DNA of 64,000 nt from Pseudomonas mohnii (lineage in GTDB: Bacteria; Pseudomonadota; Gammaproteobacteria; Pseudomonadales; Pseudomonadaceae): contig NZ_FNRV01000001.1 in NCBI RefSeq assembly GCF_900105115.1, positions 3,457,501 to 3,521,500 of the forward strand, in the 5' to 3' direction. The notes under the pieces are model-generated. The model saw only the letters and a list, made by a program, of their open reading frames with translations. It made no database searches and was not told the DNA's origin. The number at the start of each line of letters is the position of its first letter. The first letter of the stretch is position 1. Below are positions 8,039-16,842 of the stretch, one piece after another. The translations under genes and the position numbers were made by a program.

Positions 8039-9439
8039 TCAGCCCTGAGTGAATTGCGAAGCAAGTTCGCGCAGCAATACTTCGGCTTCAAGGACTTTGC
8101 TGACCACGTCGTCGGCCTTGTCGCGAGTCAGGCCCAGGCGTTCGAGCAGGGCATCGGGGATGTCTTCGTCGGGGCCGGAACCAATGCCGCGGCTACGCAG
8201 CAAGCGCACGCTCAGGCACACCAGGTTCGGGTACTCGGCGTAGTCGCCGTCGTAATGGGGGTCGTGCTGGAAGCGCAGCGCGGTGGCCAGTTCATCGGGC
8301 ATGTCCCAGTAACGCATCAGCCATGCGCCGATCTGTTCGCGGCTGATGCCCAGCAAGTGTTGCTCGATGTAGCTGTGGCACAGATGCGGGTTGACCTCCA
8401 GGTGGCGACAGATCAGCGAGAAGTGCGGCGGGAACACGTGGGCCAGCAGCAGGTAGCCGAAGTTGTGCAGTAGGCCGGCCAGATAGGTCAGGCCGGCTTC
8501 CGGACGCTGGGCGCGCGGCATGGCGCGGGTCAGGCCTTCGATGACGGCGGCGGTGTAGATCGATTGCTGCCAGTAAGGCGTGCTGTGTTGCGGGTGGTCC
8601 TTGGGCAGGCTCAGGGTTTTGCCCAGGGCCAGGCCCAGCGCCAGGTTGATCACTAGGTCGAAACCCAGCACGCGCACGATGGCGTCTTCCACCGAACGGA
8701 TCTTGCCGGGCGAAGCGTAGTACGGCGACGCCGCCCAGCTCACCACTTGCGCCGCCAGCGCCGGGTCAGTCTCGACCACGCCGGTGATGTCGTCGATGGT
8801 AGCGTTGGGGTCGACGCGCAGTTTGATGATCTTTTGCGCGGTCTCGGCCAGCGGCGGAATTTCGATGGTCGCTTCCAGGCGTTGCTGGATGCGCCGCGCG
8901 GTGAACGCTTGGACGGCCTGGGTGATTTCCTCGCGGTCGTCGTCGGGGCGGTCGAGGTTCGGGCGGATGCTGGTCAGCGCTTCGCCGAAGTTAGCGGCGC
9001 TGGCTTTATTCAGCATGGATTTGAAGGCATCGCTGGTGATTTCCAGCAGTACGCCAGGCTCACCGGAGTTGACCAGCACGATCGGCTCATGCAGCAGGCT
9101 TTCGTCGTACAGGCACGGTGAGCTGGTCAGTGCCGGCAGGCCGGGCAACAGGCTCAGGTTATGTTTGCCGAGCATCTTTTCCAGGCGCTCGGTCGGCACC
9201 GCAGTGAGGCGGCGGCCGGTGAGTTCGGTGAGGCGATTGAGGTCCAGCAATTGGCTTTGCGGGAACAACACCATCAGCGCACCGACGGCGTCATCAAGCA
9301 GCGCAGCTTGAACTTTGCGCGCGGGGTTCAGACCGTGGTGGTCGAGGACTTCCTTGTAGGCAATGCCCATTTTGCCCAGCAACAGCCGAATGACCGACGG
9401 CGCGTGCGGGGTAGCGGGTGCGAGGGCAACTTCGGTCAT
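8039..9439 (-). CDS. YbaK-like domain plus HDOD domain protein
   Basis: 466 residues from the ATG at 9437-9439; an in-frame extension upstream lacks a reason to be used. The N-terminal about 150 residues resemble the YbaK/ProX aminoacyl-tRNA editing fold ('MGIAYKEVLDH', 'GALMVLFPQSQLLDLNRL', 'GRRLTAVPTERLEKMLG', 'VLVNSGEPGVLLEI'). Residues of about 200-400 form an HDOD domain ('IEIPPLAETAQKIIKLRVDP', 'VVETDPALAAQVVSWA', 'LLHNFGYLLLAHVFP'). HDOD proteins are HD-fold relatives without hydrolase residues, often in signalling. The fusion is known in Pseudomonas, its function is not. It is read in the same direction as recG. Confidence 0.88.
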   Translation of the reverse strand: MTEVALAPATPHAPSVIRLLLGKMGIAYKEVLDHHGLNPARKVQAALLDDAVGALMVLFPQSQLLDLNRLTELTGRRLTAVPTERLEKMLGKHNLSLLPGLPALTSSPCLYDESLLHEPIVLVNSGEPGVLLEITSDAFKSMLNKASAANFGEALTSIRPNLDRPDDDREEITQAVQAFTARRIQQRLEATIEIPPLAETAQKIIKLRVDPNATIDDITGVVETDPALAAQVVSWAASPYYASPGKIRSVEDAIVRVLGFDLVINLALGLALGKTLSLPKDHPQHSTPYWQQSIYTAAVIEGLTRAMPRAQRPEAGLTYLAGLLHNFGYLLLAHVFPPHFSLICRHLEVNPHLCHSYIEQHLLGISREQIGAWLMRYWDMPDELATALRFQHDPHYDGDYAEYPNLVCLSVRLLRSRGIGSGPDEDIPDALLERLGLTRDKADDVVSKVLEAEVLLRELASQFTQG

Positions 9440-9518
9440 GGTCTGTATCCGTTTTAAAACAATTGGCAGGAGTATAACCAGCTTGCTTGAACCCATCGCT
9501 CAGAAACTGAGACGGTGC

Positions 9519-11594
9519 TCACACTTGGCCGTATTGCTGCCCATGACGCAACCAACGATCAAGTAATGGGCTGACGTGATCGGGCCAGCGTTCGAGCAAG
9601 GCCTGAGCGGCATCGCGCACCGCCGGCAGCAGGTCGGCATCGCGCATCAGGTCGGCGACTTTGAATTGAAGCAGGCCGGTCTGCCGCGTGCCGAGCATTT
9701 CACCGGGGCCGCGCAGTTCGAGGTCTTTTTCGGCGATGACGAATCCGTCATTGGTTTCGCGCATGATGCCCAGTCGCTGGCGTCCGACCTGCGACAGCGG
9801 TGGATGGTAGAGCAATACGCAATGGCTGACGGCGCTGCCCCGCCCGACGCGACCGCGCAACTGGTGCAGTTGCGCCAGGCCAAGACGTTCCGGATTTTCG
9901 ATGATCATCAGGCTGGCGTTGGGCACGTCAACGCCCACTTCGATCACGGTAGTGGCGACCAGCAGTTGCAGGTTACCGGCCTTGAACTCGGCCATCACGG
10001 CTGCTTTTTCGGCAGGCTTCATGCGCCCGTGAATCAGCCCGACTTTCAGCTCGCCGAGCGCGGCGGTGAGGTCTTCATAAGTGGTTTCGGCGGCCTGGCA
10101 GGTCAGCTCTTCCGACTCTTCGATCAGCGTGCACACCCAATAGGCCTGTCGACCTTCGGCACAGGCGCCGCGCACCCGTTCGATGACTTCGACGCGCCGG
10201 GTGTCGGTGATCAGCACCGTGTTCACCGGGGTTCGGCCGGGCGGCAATTCGTCGAGGATCGAGGTGTCGAGGTCGGCGTAGGCACTCATGGCCAGCGTGC
10301 GCGGGATAGGTGTCGCAGTCATGATCAGCTGATGCGGACACATGCGCCCGCCGACACCTTTCTGGCGTAACGCCAGGCGCTGTTGCACACCAAAGCGGTG
10401 TTGCTCGTCGATGATCACCAGTGCCAGGTTCTTGAACTGCACCTCGTCCTGAAACAGCGCATGGGTGCCGACCACCATCGGCGTGCCATTGGCGATTTGC
10501 TCCAGCGCGGCCACGCGGTTTTTGCCCTTGAGCTTGCCGGCCAGCCACGCGACTTCGATGCCCAAGGGTTCTAGCCAGCGCTTGAAGGTAATGAAGTGCT
10601 GCTCGGCGAGAATTTCGGTGGGCGCCATCAGAGCGACCTGATAACCAGCCTCCAATGCTTGCAATGCAGCCAGCGCCGCGACCACGGTCTTGCCCGCGCC
10701 GACGTCACCTTGAATCAAGCGCAGCATCGGCTCGTGTTGACTGAGATCGTAGGCGATTTCGTTGCCCACCCGGCGCTGTGCACCCGTGGGGCTGAAGCCG
10801 AGGTTGGCCAGGTATTGGGCCGGTAGCTTCGTGGCTTTGGGCATGGCCGGTGCGCGCAGCGAACGCATGCTCTCGCGCAGGCGTTGCTGGGACAGTTGAT
10901 GGGTCAGCAGTTCTTCGAAGGCCAGGCGGTGCTGGGCCCAGTGGTGGCCGAGGGCGAGTTCGTCGACATCGGCATCGGCCGGCGGATGATGCAGGTAGCG
11001 GATCGCATCGGCCAGCGGTGCCAATTGATAGTCGCGGGCGAGTTCGGTCGGCAGCCAGTCGGGCAGGCTGGTGGGGCCGAGTAACGTCAGAGTCTGCATG
11101 CACAGTTGGCGCAAGCGCTGTTGCGTCAGGCCTTCGGTGAGCGGGTACACCGGCGTCAGGGTTTCGTCCACCGGCGGCGGCTCGTCGCCGGAAATGGCGC
11201 GGTATTCCGGGTGGTAGATTTCCAGACCCGACGCACCGGGTCGCGCTTCGCCGTAGCAGCGAATTCGCGTGCCGCGCTTGAGGCCTTCTTTCTGGGCGTT
11301 GCTGAAATGGTAGAAGCGCAGACTGAGTCCGCCGGTGCCGTCCTGCAGGCGCACCACCAGGCTGCGGCGTCGGCCCATGACCACGTCGGCGCCGCTGACC
11401 GTGCCTTCGATCACAGCGTCCTGCCCCGGGCGCAACGCACCAATCGGGACTACGCGCGTGCGATCCTGGTACCGCAATGGCAGGTGAAACAGGACGTCCT
11501 GGAGATTTTCCAGGCCGACCTTGGCCAGTTTCTCGGCCATGGCTTCGCCGACACCCTTGAGTGCCGTCACCGACACTTGCGACAACTCGGTCAT
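9519..11594 (-). CDS. recG: ATP-dependent DNA helicase RecG
   Basis: 691 residues, standard RecG length. N-terminal wedge (OB) domain covers about residues 1-180. The helicase core has Walker A 'GDVGAGKT', DEAH-type 'IIDEQHRFGV', motif III 'TATPIPRTLAMS' and motif VI 'QLRGRVGRG'. RecG remodels stalled replication forks and Holliday junctions. The start at 11592-11594 lies 9 bases after the oxyR stop, so the two genes are cotranscribed; a recG-oxyR operon is known in Pseudomonas, where recG supports recovery from oxidative damage. Confidence 0.97.
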   Translation of the reverse strand: MTELSQVSVTALKGVGEAMAEKLAKVGLENLQDVLFHLPLRYQDRTRVVPIGALRPGQDAVIEGTVSGADVVMGRRRSLVVRLQDGTGGLSLRFYHFSNAQKEGLKRGTRIRCYGEARPGASGLEIYHPEYRAISGDEPPPVDETLTPVYPLTEGLTQQRLRQLCMQTLTLLGPTSLPDWLPTELARDYQLAPLADAIRYLHHPPADADVDELALGHHWAQHRLAFEELLTHQLSQQRLRESMRSLRAPAMPKATKLPAQYLANLGFSPTGAQRRVGNEIAYDLSQHEPMLRLIQGDVGAGKTVVAALAALQALEAGYQVALMAPTEILAEQHFITFKRWLEPLGIEVAWLAGKLKGKNRVAALEQIANGTPMVVGTHALFQDEVQFKNLALVIIDEQHRFGVQQRLALRQKGVGGRMCPHQLIMTATPIPRTLAMSAYADLDTSILDELPPGRTPVNTVLITDTRRVEVIERVRGACAEGRQAYWVCTLIEESEELTCQAAETTYEDLTAALGELKVGLIHGRMKPAEKAAVMAEFKAGNLQLLVATTVIEVGVDVPNASLMIIENPERLGLAQLHQLRGRVGRGSAVSHCVLLYHPPLSQVGRQRLGIMRETNDGFVIAEKDLELRGPGEMLGTRQTGLLQFKVADLMRDADLLPAVRDAAQALLERWPDHVSPLLDRWLRHGQQYGQV

Positions 11595-11603
11595 GACGCT
11601 TGC

Positions 11604-12533
11604 TTAGCCGGCCACCACCGGTGCGGATGGCTTGGCCACCGAGCACAGGCGAATGGAGTCAGCGAGGATTTCAATGGCTTTCGGACGCGGGAAGCTCGCA
11701 CGCCAGGCGATGGCCACGGTGCGAAACGGTACCGGCGCCGACAACGGCCGAACTTCGATCACGCCAGGGGCGTAGTGATGGCTGTCGACGGCCGACAGCG
11801 GCAGGATCGAAATCCCGAGGCCGGAGGCAACCATGTGGCGGATGGTTTCCAGCGAGCTGGATTCCACGGTGGTGTGTTTGGCGCCGTCGTTACCTTTGGT
11901 CAGGGTCGGGCAGGCTTCCAGCACTTGATCGCGGAAGCAGTGGCCTTCGCCGAGCAACAGCAGGCTCTTGTCATTGAGCAGGCTGGCGTCGATGGATTCT
12001 TTTTGCGTCCATGGGTGCTGCGCCGGCATCAGGACGTAGAACGGCTCGTCGTAGAGTTGCAGGGTCAGGACGTCGGCTTCATTGAACGGCAGGGCGATGA
12101 TGATCGCGTCGAGCTCGCCGTTGCGCAGCTTGTCACGCAGGATGTGGGTGAAGTTTTCTTCGATGTACAACGGCATCTGCGGGGCAACCCGGTGCAGTTG
12201 CGGGATCAGGTGCGGGAACAGATACGGGCCGACGGTGTAGATCGCGCCGACTTTCAGCGGGGCGGTCAGCTGGTTCTTGCCGGCTTGTGCCAGTTCGCGA
12301 ATGCCTTGGGCCTGTTCCAGGACTTTCTGTGCCTGGGCCACGATGCCTTCACCAACCGGGGTCAGGCGCACGGCGCTTTTGCTGCGCTCGAAAATCAGCA
12401 CACCGAGTTCGTCTTCGAGCTTTTTCACGCCTACCGAAAGGGTCGGCTGGCTGACGTGGCAACGCTCGGCCGCGTGGCCAAAGTGCTGCTCTTGGGCGAG
12501 GGTAACGATGTAGCGTAATTCTGTAAGAGTCAT
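11604..12533 (-). CDS. oxyR: Hydrogen peroxide-sensing LysR regulator OxyR
   Basis: 309 residues. N-terminal LysR winged helix ('MTLTELRYIVTLAQEQHFGH', 'CHVSQPTLSVGVKKLE'). The sensor cysteines Cys199 and Cys208 are at the canonical positions, in 'GEGHCFRDQVLEACPTL', and 'SSLETIRHMVASGLGISILP' matches the OxyR regulatory core. Peroxide joins the two cysteines in a disulfide and OxyR then activates katA/B, ahpCF, trx and recG. It is followed 9 bases later by recG. The upstream region to tonB holds a hairpin and a REPIN. Confidence 0.97.
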   Translation of the reverse strand: MTLTELRYIVTLAQEQHFGHAAERCHVSQPTLSVGVKKLEDELGVLIFERSKSAVRLTPVGEGIVAQAQKVLEQAQGIRELAQAGKNQLTAPLKVGAIYTVGPYLFPHLIPQLHRVAPQMPLYIEENFTHILRDKLRNGELDAIIIALPFNEADVLTLQLYDEPFYVLMPAQHPWTQKESIDASLLNDKSLLLLGEGHCFRDQVLEACPTLTKGNDGAKHTTVESSSLETIRHMVASGLGISILPLSAVDSHHYAPGVIEVRPLSAPVPFRTVAIAWRASFPRPKAIEILADSIRLCSVAKPSAPVVAG

Positions 12534-12649
12534 AGCAAGCGTCCATGAAGTTGCGGGCCAAGCATAACGCTTGCAATCGATAGACGCACGTTATCAGACA
12601 GTATGTGCTGAGTGACACCGGGTAATGCACGTTTGCCGTTTCCAGATAG

Positions 12650-12678
12650 GCGAAAGGCACCTTTTCGGTGCCTTTCGC
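12650..12678. terminator. Perfect 12-bp hairpin between tonB and oxyR
   Basis: GCGAAAGGCACC (12650-12661) pairs exactly with GGTGCCTTTCGC (12667-12678) around TTTTC. No U-run follows on the minus strand, so its role as the exbBD-tonB terminator is probable rather than certain. Confidence 0.5.
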
Positions 12679-12680
12679 AT

Positions 12681-12768
12681 GGTGGAGCGAGCTTGCTCGC
12701 GATAGCGGTGCAACAGTCAACGATGATGTTGGATGTCCGGCAGCAATCGCGAGCAAGCCCGCTCCCAC
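12681..12768. repeat. REPIN
   Basis: GGTGGAGCGAGCTTGCTCGC at 12681 and the inverse arm AATCGCGAGCAAGCCCGCTC, ending CCACA near 12768, frame a spacer of about 45 bases. Directly after the tonB stop. Confidence 0.85.
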
Positions 12769-12773
12769 ATTAA

Positions 12774-13523
12774 TCAGCGTCGGCGTTTGTCTAACGAGTA
12801 AACAAAGGGTGCAACAATTTCGATGGAGCCATTTTTGAGCATCTCGGCCGGAGGTTTTGGCAGCGGCTGAGCACGGCGGATCATGTCCAGGGTCGCCCTG
12901 TCCAGATCGGCAGTGCCTGAGGCGCCCACCAACTCGAATGACAGGACGTTGCCTTCGGCATCCACCACGAAACGCAGGCGGTTAATGCCTTCCTTTCCCC
13001 GTGCCTGTGCACTGGGCGGGTACTTTTTGTACTTTTGCAGGTGCGCCAGCAAGGTGCCTTCCCAACTGGCCTTGGCCGCTAGTTGAGCTGCCGATGGCCC
13101 AGGAGCGGGCTGAGCGGATTTCTCCGTTGGTGCCGGCGTTGGTGGTTCTTCGCTCGGTTTTGCTTCGGACGGCTTTTCCTTCGGTGGTTCCGGTTTTTTC
13201 TCCACAGGCTTGGGCGGTTGAGGCTTCGGCTTGGGTTTGACCGGTTTGGGCACCGCGATTTCCGCCTTCGGCGCTTCGGCGAGTTTCGGTATCGGCAGTT
13301 CCTCTACCGGGGCCGGTGGCTGTGGCGGTGTGACGACCTTTGGCGGTGCAGGCGGTGGCGGGGCGGGAAGCGGCGCCAGCTCGACCATCATTGCCTGGGG
13401 CGGCAATTCGATGGGCGGGCGGGCGGTCCAGTTCACGGCCAGCGCGATGGCCAGCGCATGAACGCCCAGCACCACGGCCAGGCTACCGCCATATCGCGTC
13501 AGCTTTTGGCGCGTCGTGATCAT
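12774..13523 (-). CDS. tonB: TonB energy transducer
   Basis: 249 residues. A single N-terminal membrane anchor (about 13-32), then a long Pro/Lys/Glu-rich spacer (about 40-140, many PPxPPAP, KPKPKPQ and KPEPPKEK repeats) that spans the periplasm, and a C-terminal TonB domain (about 155-249; 'LAHLQKYKKYPPSAQARG', 'FVVDAEGNVLSFELVGASG', 'TLDMIRRAQPLPKPP'). It couples proton motive force from ExbB/ExbD to outer-membrane siderophore and vitamin receptors. The start overlaps the exbD stop by 4 bases. The cluster lies next to oxyR. Confidence 0.95.
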   Translation of the reverse strand: MITTRQKLTRYGGSLAVVLGVHALAIALAVNWTARPPIELPPQAMMVELAPLPAPPPPAPPKVVTPPQPPAPVEELPIPKLAEAPKAEIAVPKPVKPKPKPQPPKPVEKKPEPPKEKPSEAKPSEEPPTPAPTEKSAQPAPGPSAAQLAAKASWEGTLLAHLQKYKKYPPSAQARGKEGINRLRFVVDAEGNVLSFELVGASGTADLDRATLDMIRRAQPLPKPPAEMLKNGSIEIVAPFVYSLDKRRR

Positions 13524-13948
13524 TTCTTGACTGCCGACTCGAGACCGACCAGACCCACCTTCAGGTAACCGGCGGAGCGCAGGGTGTCCATCACGCTCAT
13601 GAGGTCGCCGTAATCCACGCCTTTATCGGCCTGGAAGAAGATCGTCGTGTCTTTCTTGCCCTGGGTCTTGGCGTCGAGCGTAGCGCCGAGTGCTTCGGCC
13701 TTCACTTCATCTTCGCCGAGGAACAGGCGTTGGTCAGCCTTGACGCTGAGGAACACCGGTTTTTCCGGCCGCGGCGCCGGTTTGGCGGTGGACGCGGGCA
13801 GATCGACTTTGATGTCCACAGTGGCCAACGGTGCCGCCACCATGAAGATGATCAACAGCACCAGCATCACGTCGATGAACGGCGTGACGTTGATTTCGTG
13901 ATTCTCGGCCAGATCGTCGTCTGCGCCTTCTTTCAAATGCAGGCCCAT
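13520..13948 (-). CDS. exbD: ExbD biopolymer transport protein
   Basis: 142 residues, one transmembrane helix near residues 17-45 with the essential membrane Asp in 'INVTPFIDVMLVLLIIFMV', and a periplasmic C-terminal domain ('ADKGVDYGDLMSVMDTLRSA', 'GYLKVGLVGLE'). Partner of ExbB in the proton-driven motor that energises TonB. Six bases lie between exbB and exbD, and exbD overlaps tonB by 4 bases, so this is a tight operon. Confidence 0.96.
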   Translation of the reverse strand: MGLHLKEGADDDLAENHEINVTPFIDVMLVLLIIFMVAAPLATVDIKVDLPASTAKPAPRPEKPVFLSVKADQRLFLGEDEVKAEALGATLDAKTQGKKDTTIFFQADKGVDYGDLMSVMDTLRSAGYLKVGLVGLESAVKK

Positions 13949-13954
13949 GGCCGA

Positions 13955-14923
13955 TTACCCCACTTTCACCATGTGCGGTTGCGAGCTGCGCTCGGGCTGG
14001 TGGTCGAGGTCGCGGCTGACCAGCAGCAGCACCTGTGCCGACGCGTCGGACACCTGAGCCTTGTAGCCGGCGATGGAGCGGGCAAACACGTTGTAGATCA
14101 CGACCGCTGGAATCGCTGCGACCAGCCCCAGGGCGGTGGCCAGCAAGGCCTCGGCAATGCCGGGAGCCACGACGGCGAGGTTGGTGGTCTGGGTTTTGGC
14201 GATGCCGATAAAGCTGTTCATGATGCCCCATACGGTACCGAACAGGCCCACGAATGGCGCCGTTGAACCGATGGTGGCAAGCACGCCGGTGCCGCTGCTC
14301 ATGTTGCGACCGCAGGCCGCCACCAGGCGTTCGAGGCGGAAGCTGACGCGTTCCTTGATGCCTTCTTTTTCGCGACTGTTAACCGACAGGCGCATCTCTT
14401 CGAGAGCGTCGTGCACCAACAGATTGGCGAGGGTACCTTCCTTCGCCGCCGCGACGCTGGCTTCCTTGAGCGAGGCAGATTTTTTCAGCTGGGCGATTTC
14501 ACTGCGCAGACGGCGCTTGGCGCCCATCAGCTCCAGGCCTTTGGCGATCCAGATGGTCCAGGTGATGATCGAAGCGATGGCCAGGCCGATCATCACGATT
14601 TTCACGATGATGTCGGCGTTTTTGTACATGCCCCACGGCGACAGGTCGTGGGCCATGCCCAGGGTGTTGTCGGCTTCGAGTACTTCGGGAGCGTCTTCGC
14701 CGGCGATCGCTTGTGTCTGCGCTGGGTCGTTGGCGACCGGAGTGACAACCGGGGCGGTGTGATCGGCTGGAGCCGGTGCGGTGGCGGAGGTCGGAGTGGC
14801 CGGCGCTTGCGCATCAGCGAACGCGGCGGCAGGCGCCAGCATCAGGCTGAACAGCAGGGCGGCCACCGCGCTCCAGGCGCGAGGTCGTTTGGTTGGCAAA
14901 GCGGAGAGTTGATTACATGTCAT
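13955..14923 (-). CDS. exbB: ExbB biopolymer transport protein with extended N-terminus
   Basis: 322 residues from the ATG at 14921-14923, about 80 longer than E. coli ExbB. The extra part is a hydrophobic, signal-like segment (about 20-40) followed by an Ala/Pro/Thr-rich stretch (to about 95), probably periplasmic. The core has three membrane helices and the conserved 'GLFGTVWGIMNSFIGIAKTQ' and 'IAEALLATALGLVAAIPAVV' segments. It forms the proton channel with ExbD. An earlier start 34 codons upstream is possible but has no better support. Iron control by Fur is likely for this family; no clear Fur box was seen. Confidence 0.94.
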   Translation of the reverse strand: MTCNQLSALPTKRPRAWSAVAALLFSLMLAPAAAFADAQAPATPTSATAPAPADHTAPVVTPVANDPAQTQAIAGEDAPEVLEADNTLGMAHDLSPWGMYKNADIIVKIVMIGLAIASIITWTIWIAKGLELMGAKRRLRSEIAQLKKSASLKEASVAAAKEGTLANLLVHDALEEMRLSVNSREKEGIKERVSFRLERLVAACGRNMSSGTGVLATIGSTAPFVGLFGTVWGIMNSFIGIAKTQTTNLAVVAPGIAEALLATALGLVAAIPAVVIYNVFARSIAGYKAQVSDASAQVLLLVSRDLDHQPERSSQPHMVKVG

Positions 14924-14966
14924 GCTGGGCCGGACCTGAGAGGAAAATTCGATTAATGTTCTTCCA

Positions 14967-14980
14967 GGCCTCGTGAGGCC
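14967..14980. promoter_or_regulatory. Small inverted repeat upstream of exbB
   Basis: GGCCTC-GT-GAGGCC forms a short dyad about 45 bases before the exbB start, within its presumed leader. Significance unknown. Confidence 0.25.
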
Positions 14981-15112
14981 GAGAACAAAGTGGCGTGCAT
15001 TATTGCAATTAATTCTTGTTAACAAAAGCGATAGAGTCTTTTTTTTCCTGCATTGCTAACCGCTCGTCCACTGTCGGCGCTAGCTTATCCGTTTCCGAGA
15101 GGAGTTTTTTTG

Positions 15113-15970
15113 ATGTCCGCACCTTCTGTTCTGATCGCCGGTTGCGGTGATGTCGGCAGTCGTCTGGCCACGCAATTGTTGGCTTTGGGGTGGGAGGTTC
15201 ATGGCCTGCGGCGTGACATTTCACGTTTGCCCGAGGGTGTCATCGGCGTTGCGGGCGACTTGTTCAATGAGGACTGTCCGGCCACCTGGCCAATCGGTGC
15301 CGTGGACTACCTGGTGTATTGCGCGGCCGCTACCGATCACGATGAAGCCGGCTACCGGGCTGCTTATGTCCAGGGCTTGCAACACGTTCTGGGCTGGTTG
15401 GACGACTATGGGCAGGTTCCTGAACGCTTGTTGTTCGTTTCCAGCAGCAGTGTTTATGGGCAGCAGGAGGGCGAGTGGGTTGACGAGACTTCGCCAGCGG
15501 TGGCGGCGGGCTATTCCGGTCGCGTGATGCTCGAAGCCGAGCAGATTGCCCTTAAGAGTGGCATCCCGGCCAGTATTGTGCGGTTGACCGGTATTTATGG
15601 TCCGGGCCGCGAGTGGTTGCTGACCCAGGTGCGCCGAGGCTATCGCGTGGCGGTCGATCCGCCGTTGTATGCCAATCGGATCCATGCCGATGACGCTGCA
15701 GGGTTGATGGCGTTTTTGCTTGAGGCCGCTCGACGTGGCGTGGCGTTGGAGGATGTCTATATCGGCGTCGATGACGCGCCCGCAGCGTTGGCGGATGTGG
15801 TGGGTTGGTTGCGCGAGTATCTGGGTGTGACCGAATGGGCCGACGATGCCAGCGTGCGCCGCACCGGGAGCAAGCGCTGCAGTAATGCCCGGGCAAAAGC
15901 CTTGGGCTGGGCGCCGAAGTATCCGAGTTTTCGCGAAGGGTATGCAGCGATTATCGATGGGCGCTGCTGA
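15113..15970 (+). CDS. NAD(P)-binding SDR-type epimerase/dehydratase-like protein (YeeZ-like)
   Basis: 285 residues. The ATG at 15113 follows GAGAGGAG at a good distance. The Rossmann fold begins 'VLIAGCGDVGSRLATQLLAL'. Further SDR signatures are 'DYLVYCAAATD', 'LLFVSSSSVYG', and 'RLTGIYGPGREWLLTQV'; the substrate end carries 'NRIHADDAAGLMAFLL'. The SSVYG...Y/K catalytic layout of extended SDRs is partly preserved, but no substrate can be inferred. Conserved in Pseudomonas. Divergent from exbB. Confidence 0.85.
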   Translation: MSAPSVLIAGCGDVGSRLATQLLALGWEVHGLRRDISRLPEGVIGVAGDLFNEDCPATWPIGAVDYLVYCAAATDHDEAGYRAAYVQGLQHVLGWLDDYGQVPERLLFVSSSSVYGQQEGEWVDETSPAVAAGYSGRVMLEAEQIALKSGIPASIVRLTGIYGPGREWLLTQVRRGYRVAVDPPLYANRIHADDAAGLMAFLLEAARRGVALEDVYIGVDDAPAALADVVGWLREYLGVTEWADDASVRRTGSKRCSNARAKALGWAPKYPSFREGYAAIIDGRC

Positions 15971-15991
15971 CGTTCAGGCACCACAAACACC

Positions 15992-16025
15992 TGTGGGAGC
16001 GAGCCAGCTCGCTCCCACAATATTT
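15992..16025 (+). terminator. Hairpin with U-run, REP-like
   Basis: TGTGGGAGCGAG (15992-16003) pairs perfectly with CTCGCTCCCACA (16008-16019), and TATTTTTG follows. The sequence is a REP palindrome that also looks like an intrinsic terminator between convergent genes. Confidence 0.7.
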
Positions 16026-16034
16026 TTGTATGAC

Positions 16035-16775
16035 TTACTGCTTCTCGAGCAGCCACTTGCGATCACCCGGTGTGAACGAAGGCATCTCGTCTGCCTGTGC
16101 GGTGTTCACGGTCTGGAAGATTTCCAGTTCTTTGCCTTTACGGGTAAAGATCCACGCATTTCCTTGCCCGTTGAGTTGCAGCCACATGTTGTCATTGCCG
16201 CCGCTCATCGACGCACAATCGCCAGCCAGGCACAGTGCGTAGCGATCAGTGTTCGGCAAACCGGTCACCTGGCCGTCGGCCTGGAACTGCACGGTATTGC
16301 CTTCACCCGGACCGCTGACGATTTTCCAGCTACCGCCCATGTAAGCCGAATACAGCGCGCGTTCGAAGCTGGCGCCAATCGGTGCGCCCTCCGGTACCGG
16401 GATCAGTGCGCGGTCGAAGACTTGCGCCGGCTCGTTGTCGCTGGCGGACTGGCTAAGTTGCTTGCCGTCACGTTTCAACTCGCTGGCCGAGCTGCCATAA
16501 AAGTCGATTTTCCAGGCGCCGGACTCTTCGCCCAGCATCTTGCCTTCGACATTTTCAAAGCCATTGGTGTAGCGGGCCTGACCGGCCTTGGTGTTGACGT
16601 TCCATTCCAGGTTCGGGCCATAGGTCTGGAGCGCCTCACGCAGGGGGACGCCTTTGGATGCAGTATCGATCGCCGCCTGATTGATCCAGGTGCCGCTGAT
16701 ATCACGGTCGGCAGGGTTGCTGGCACAACCGCCCAAGAACAGGGCGAGCAGCGAGAGAGCAAGCGCTTTGCGCAT
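16035..16775 (-). CDS. Conserved lipoprotein
   Basis: 246 residues. Lipoprotein signal peptide with lipobox 'LGGC' at Cys17, then a soluble domain of beta character: 'SGTWINQAAIDTASKGV', 'GPNLEWNVNTKAGQARY', 'DRALIPVPEGAPIG', 'SWKIVSGPGEGNTVQF', 'MWLQLNGQGNAWIFTRKG' and a C-terminal 'PSFTPGDRKWLLEKQ'. Two cysteines lie in 'LCLAGDCASM'. I recognise no function; it is a conserved Pseudomonas outer- or inner-membrane lipoprotein. Residue +2 after Cys is Ala, not Asp, so sorting to the outer membrane is expected. It is followed upstream by ridA, read in the same direction. Confidence 0.82.
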   Translation of the reverse strand: MRKALALSLLALFLGGCASNPADRDISGTWINQAAIDTASKGVPLREALQTYGPNLEWNVNTKAGQARYTNGFENVEGKMLGEESGAWKIDFYGSSASELKRDGKQLSQSASDNEPAQVFDRALIPVPEGAPIGASFERALYSAYMGGSWKIVSGPGEGNTVQFQADGQVTGLPNTDRYALCLAGDCASMSGGNDNMWLQLNGQGNAWIFTRKGKELEIFQTVNTAQADEMPSFTPGDRKWLLEKQ

Positions 16776-16842
16776 GGTGGAATCCTATCAAGCTTTCCTT
16801 ACAGCAGAGCAGTCGGCGCAGCCAGAGGCTGCGCCGGACGCA

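Noticed and set aside
14985..15040. Fur box upstream of exbB
   Set aside because: The region is AT-rich with TTAATTGCAATAA-like words, but no stretch matches the 19-base Fur consensus well enough.
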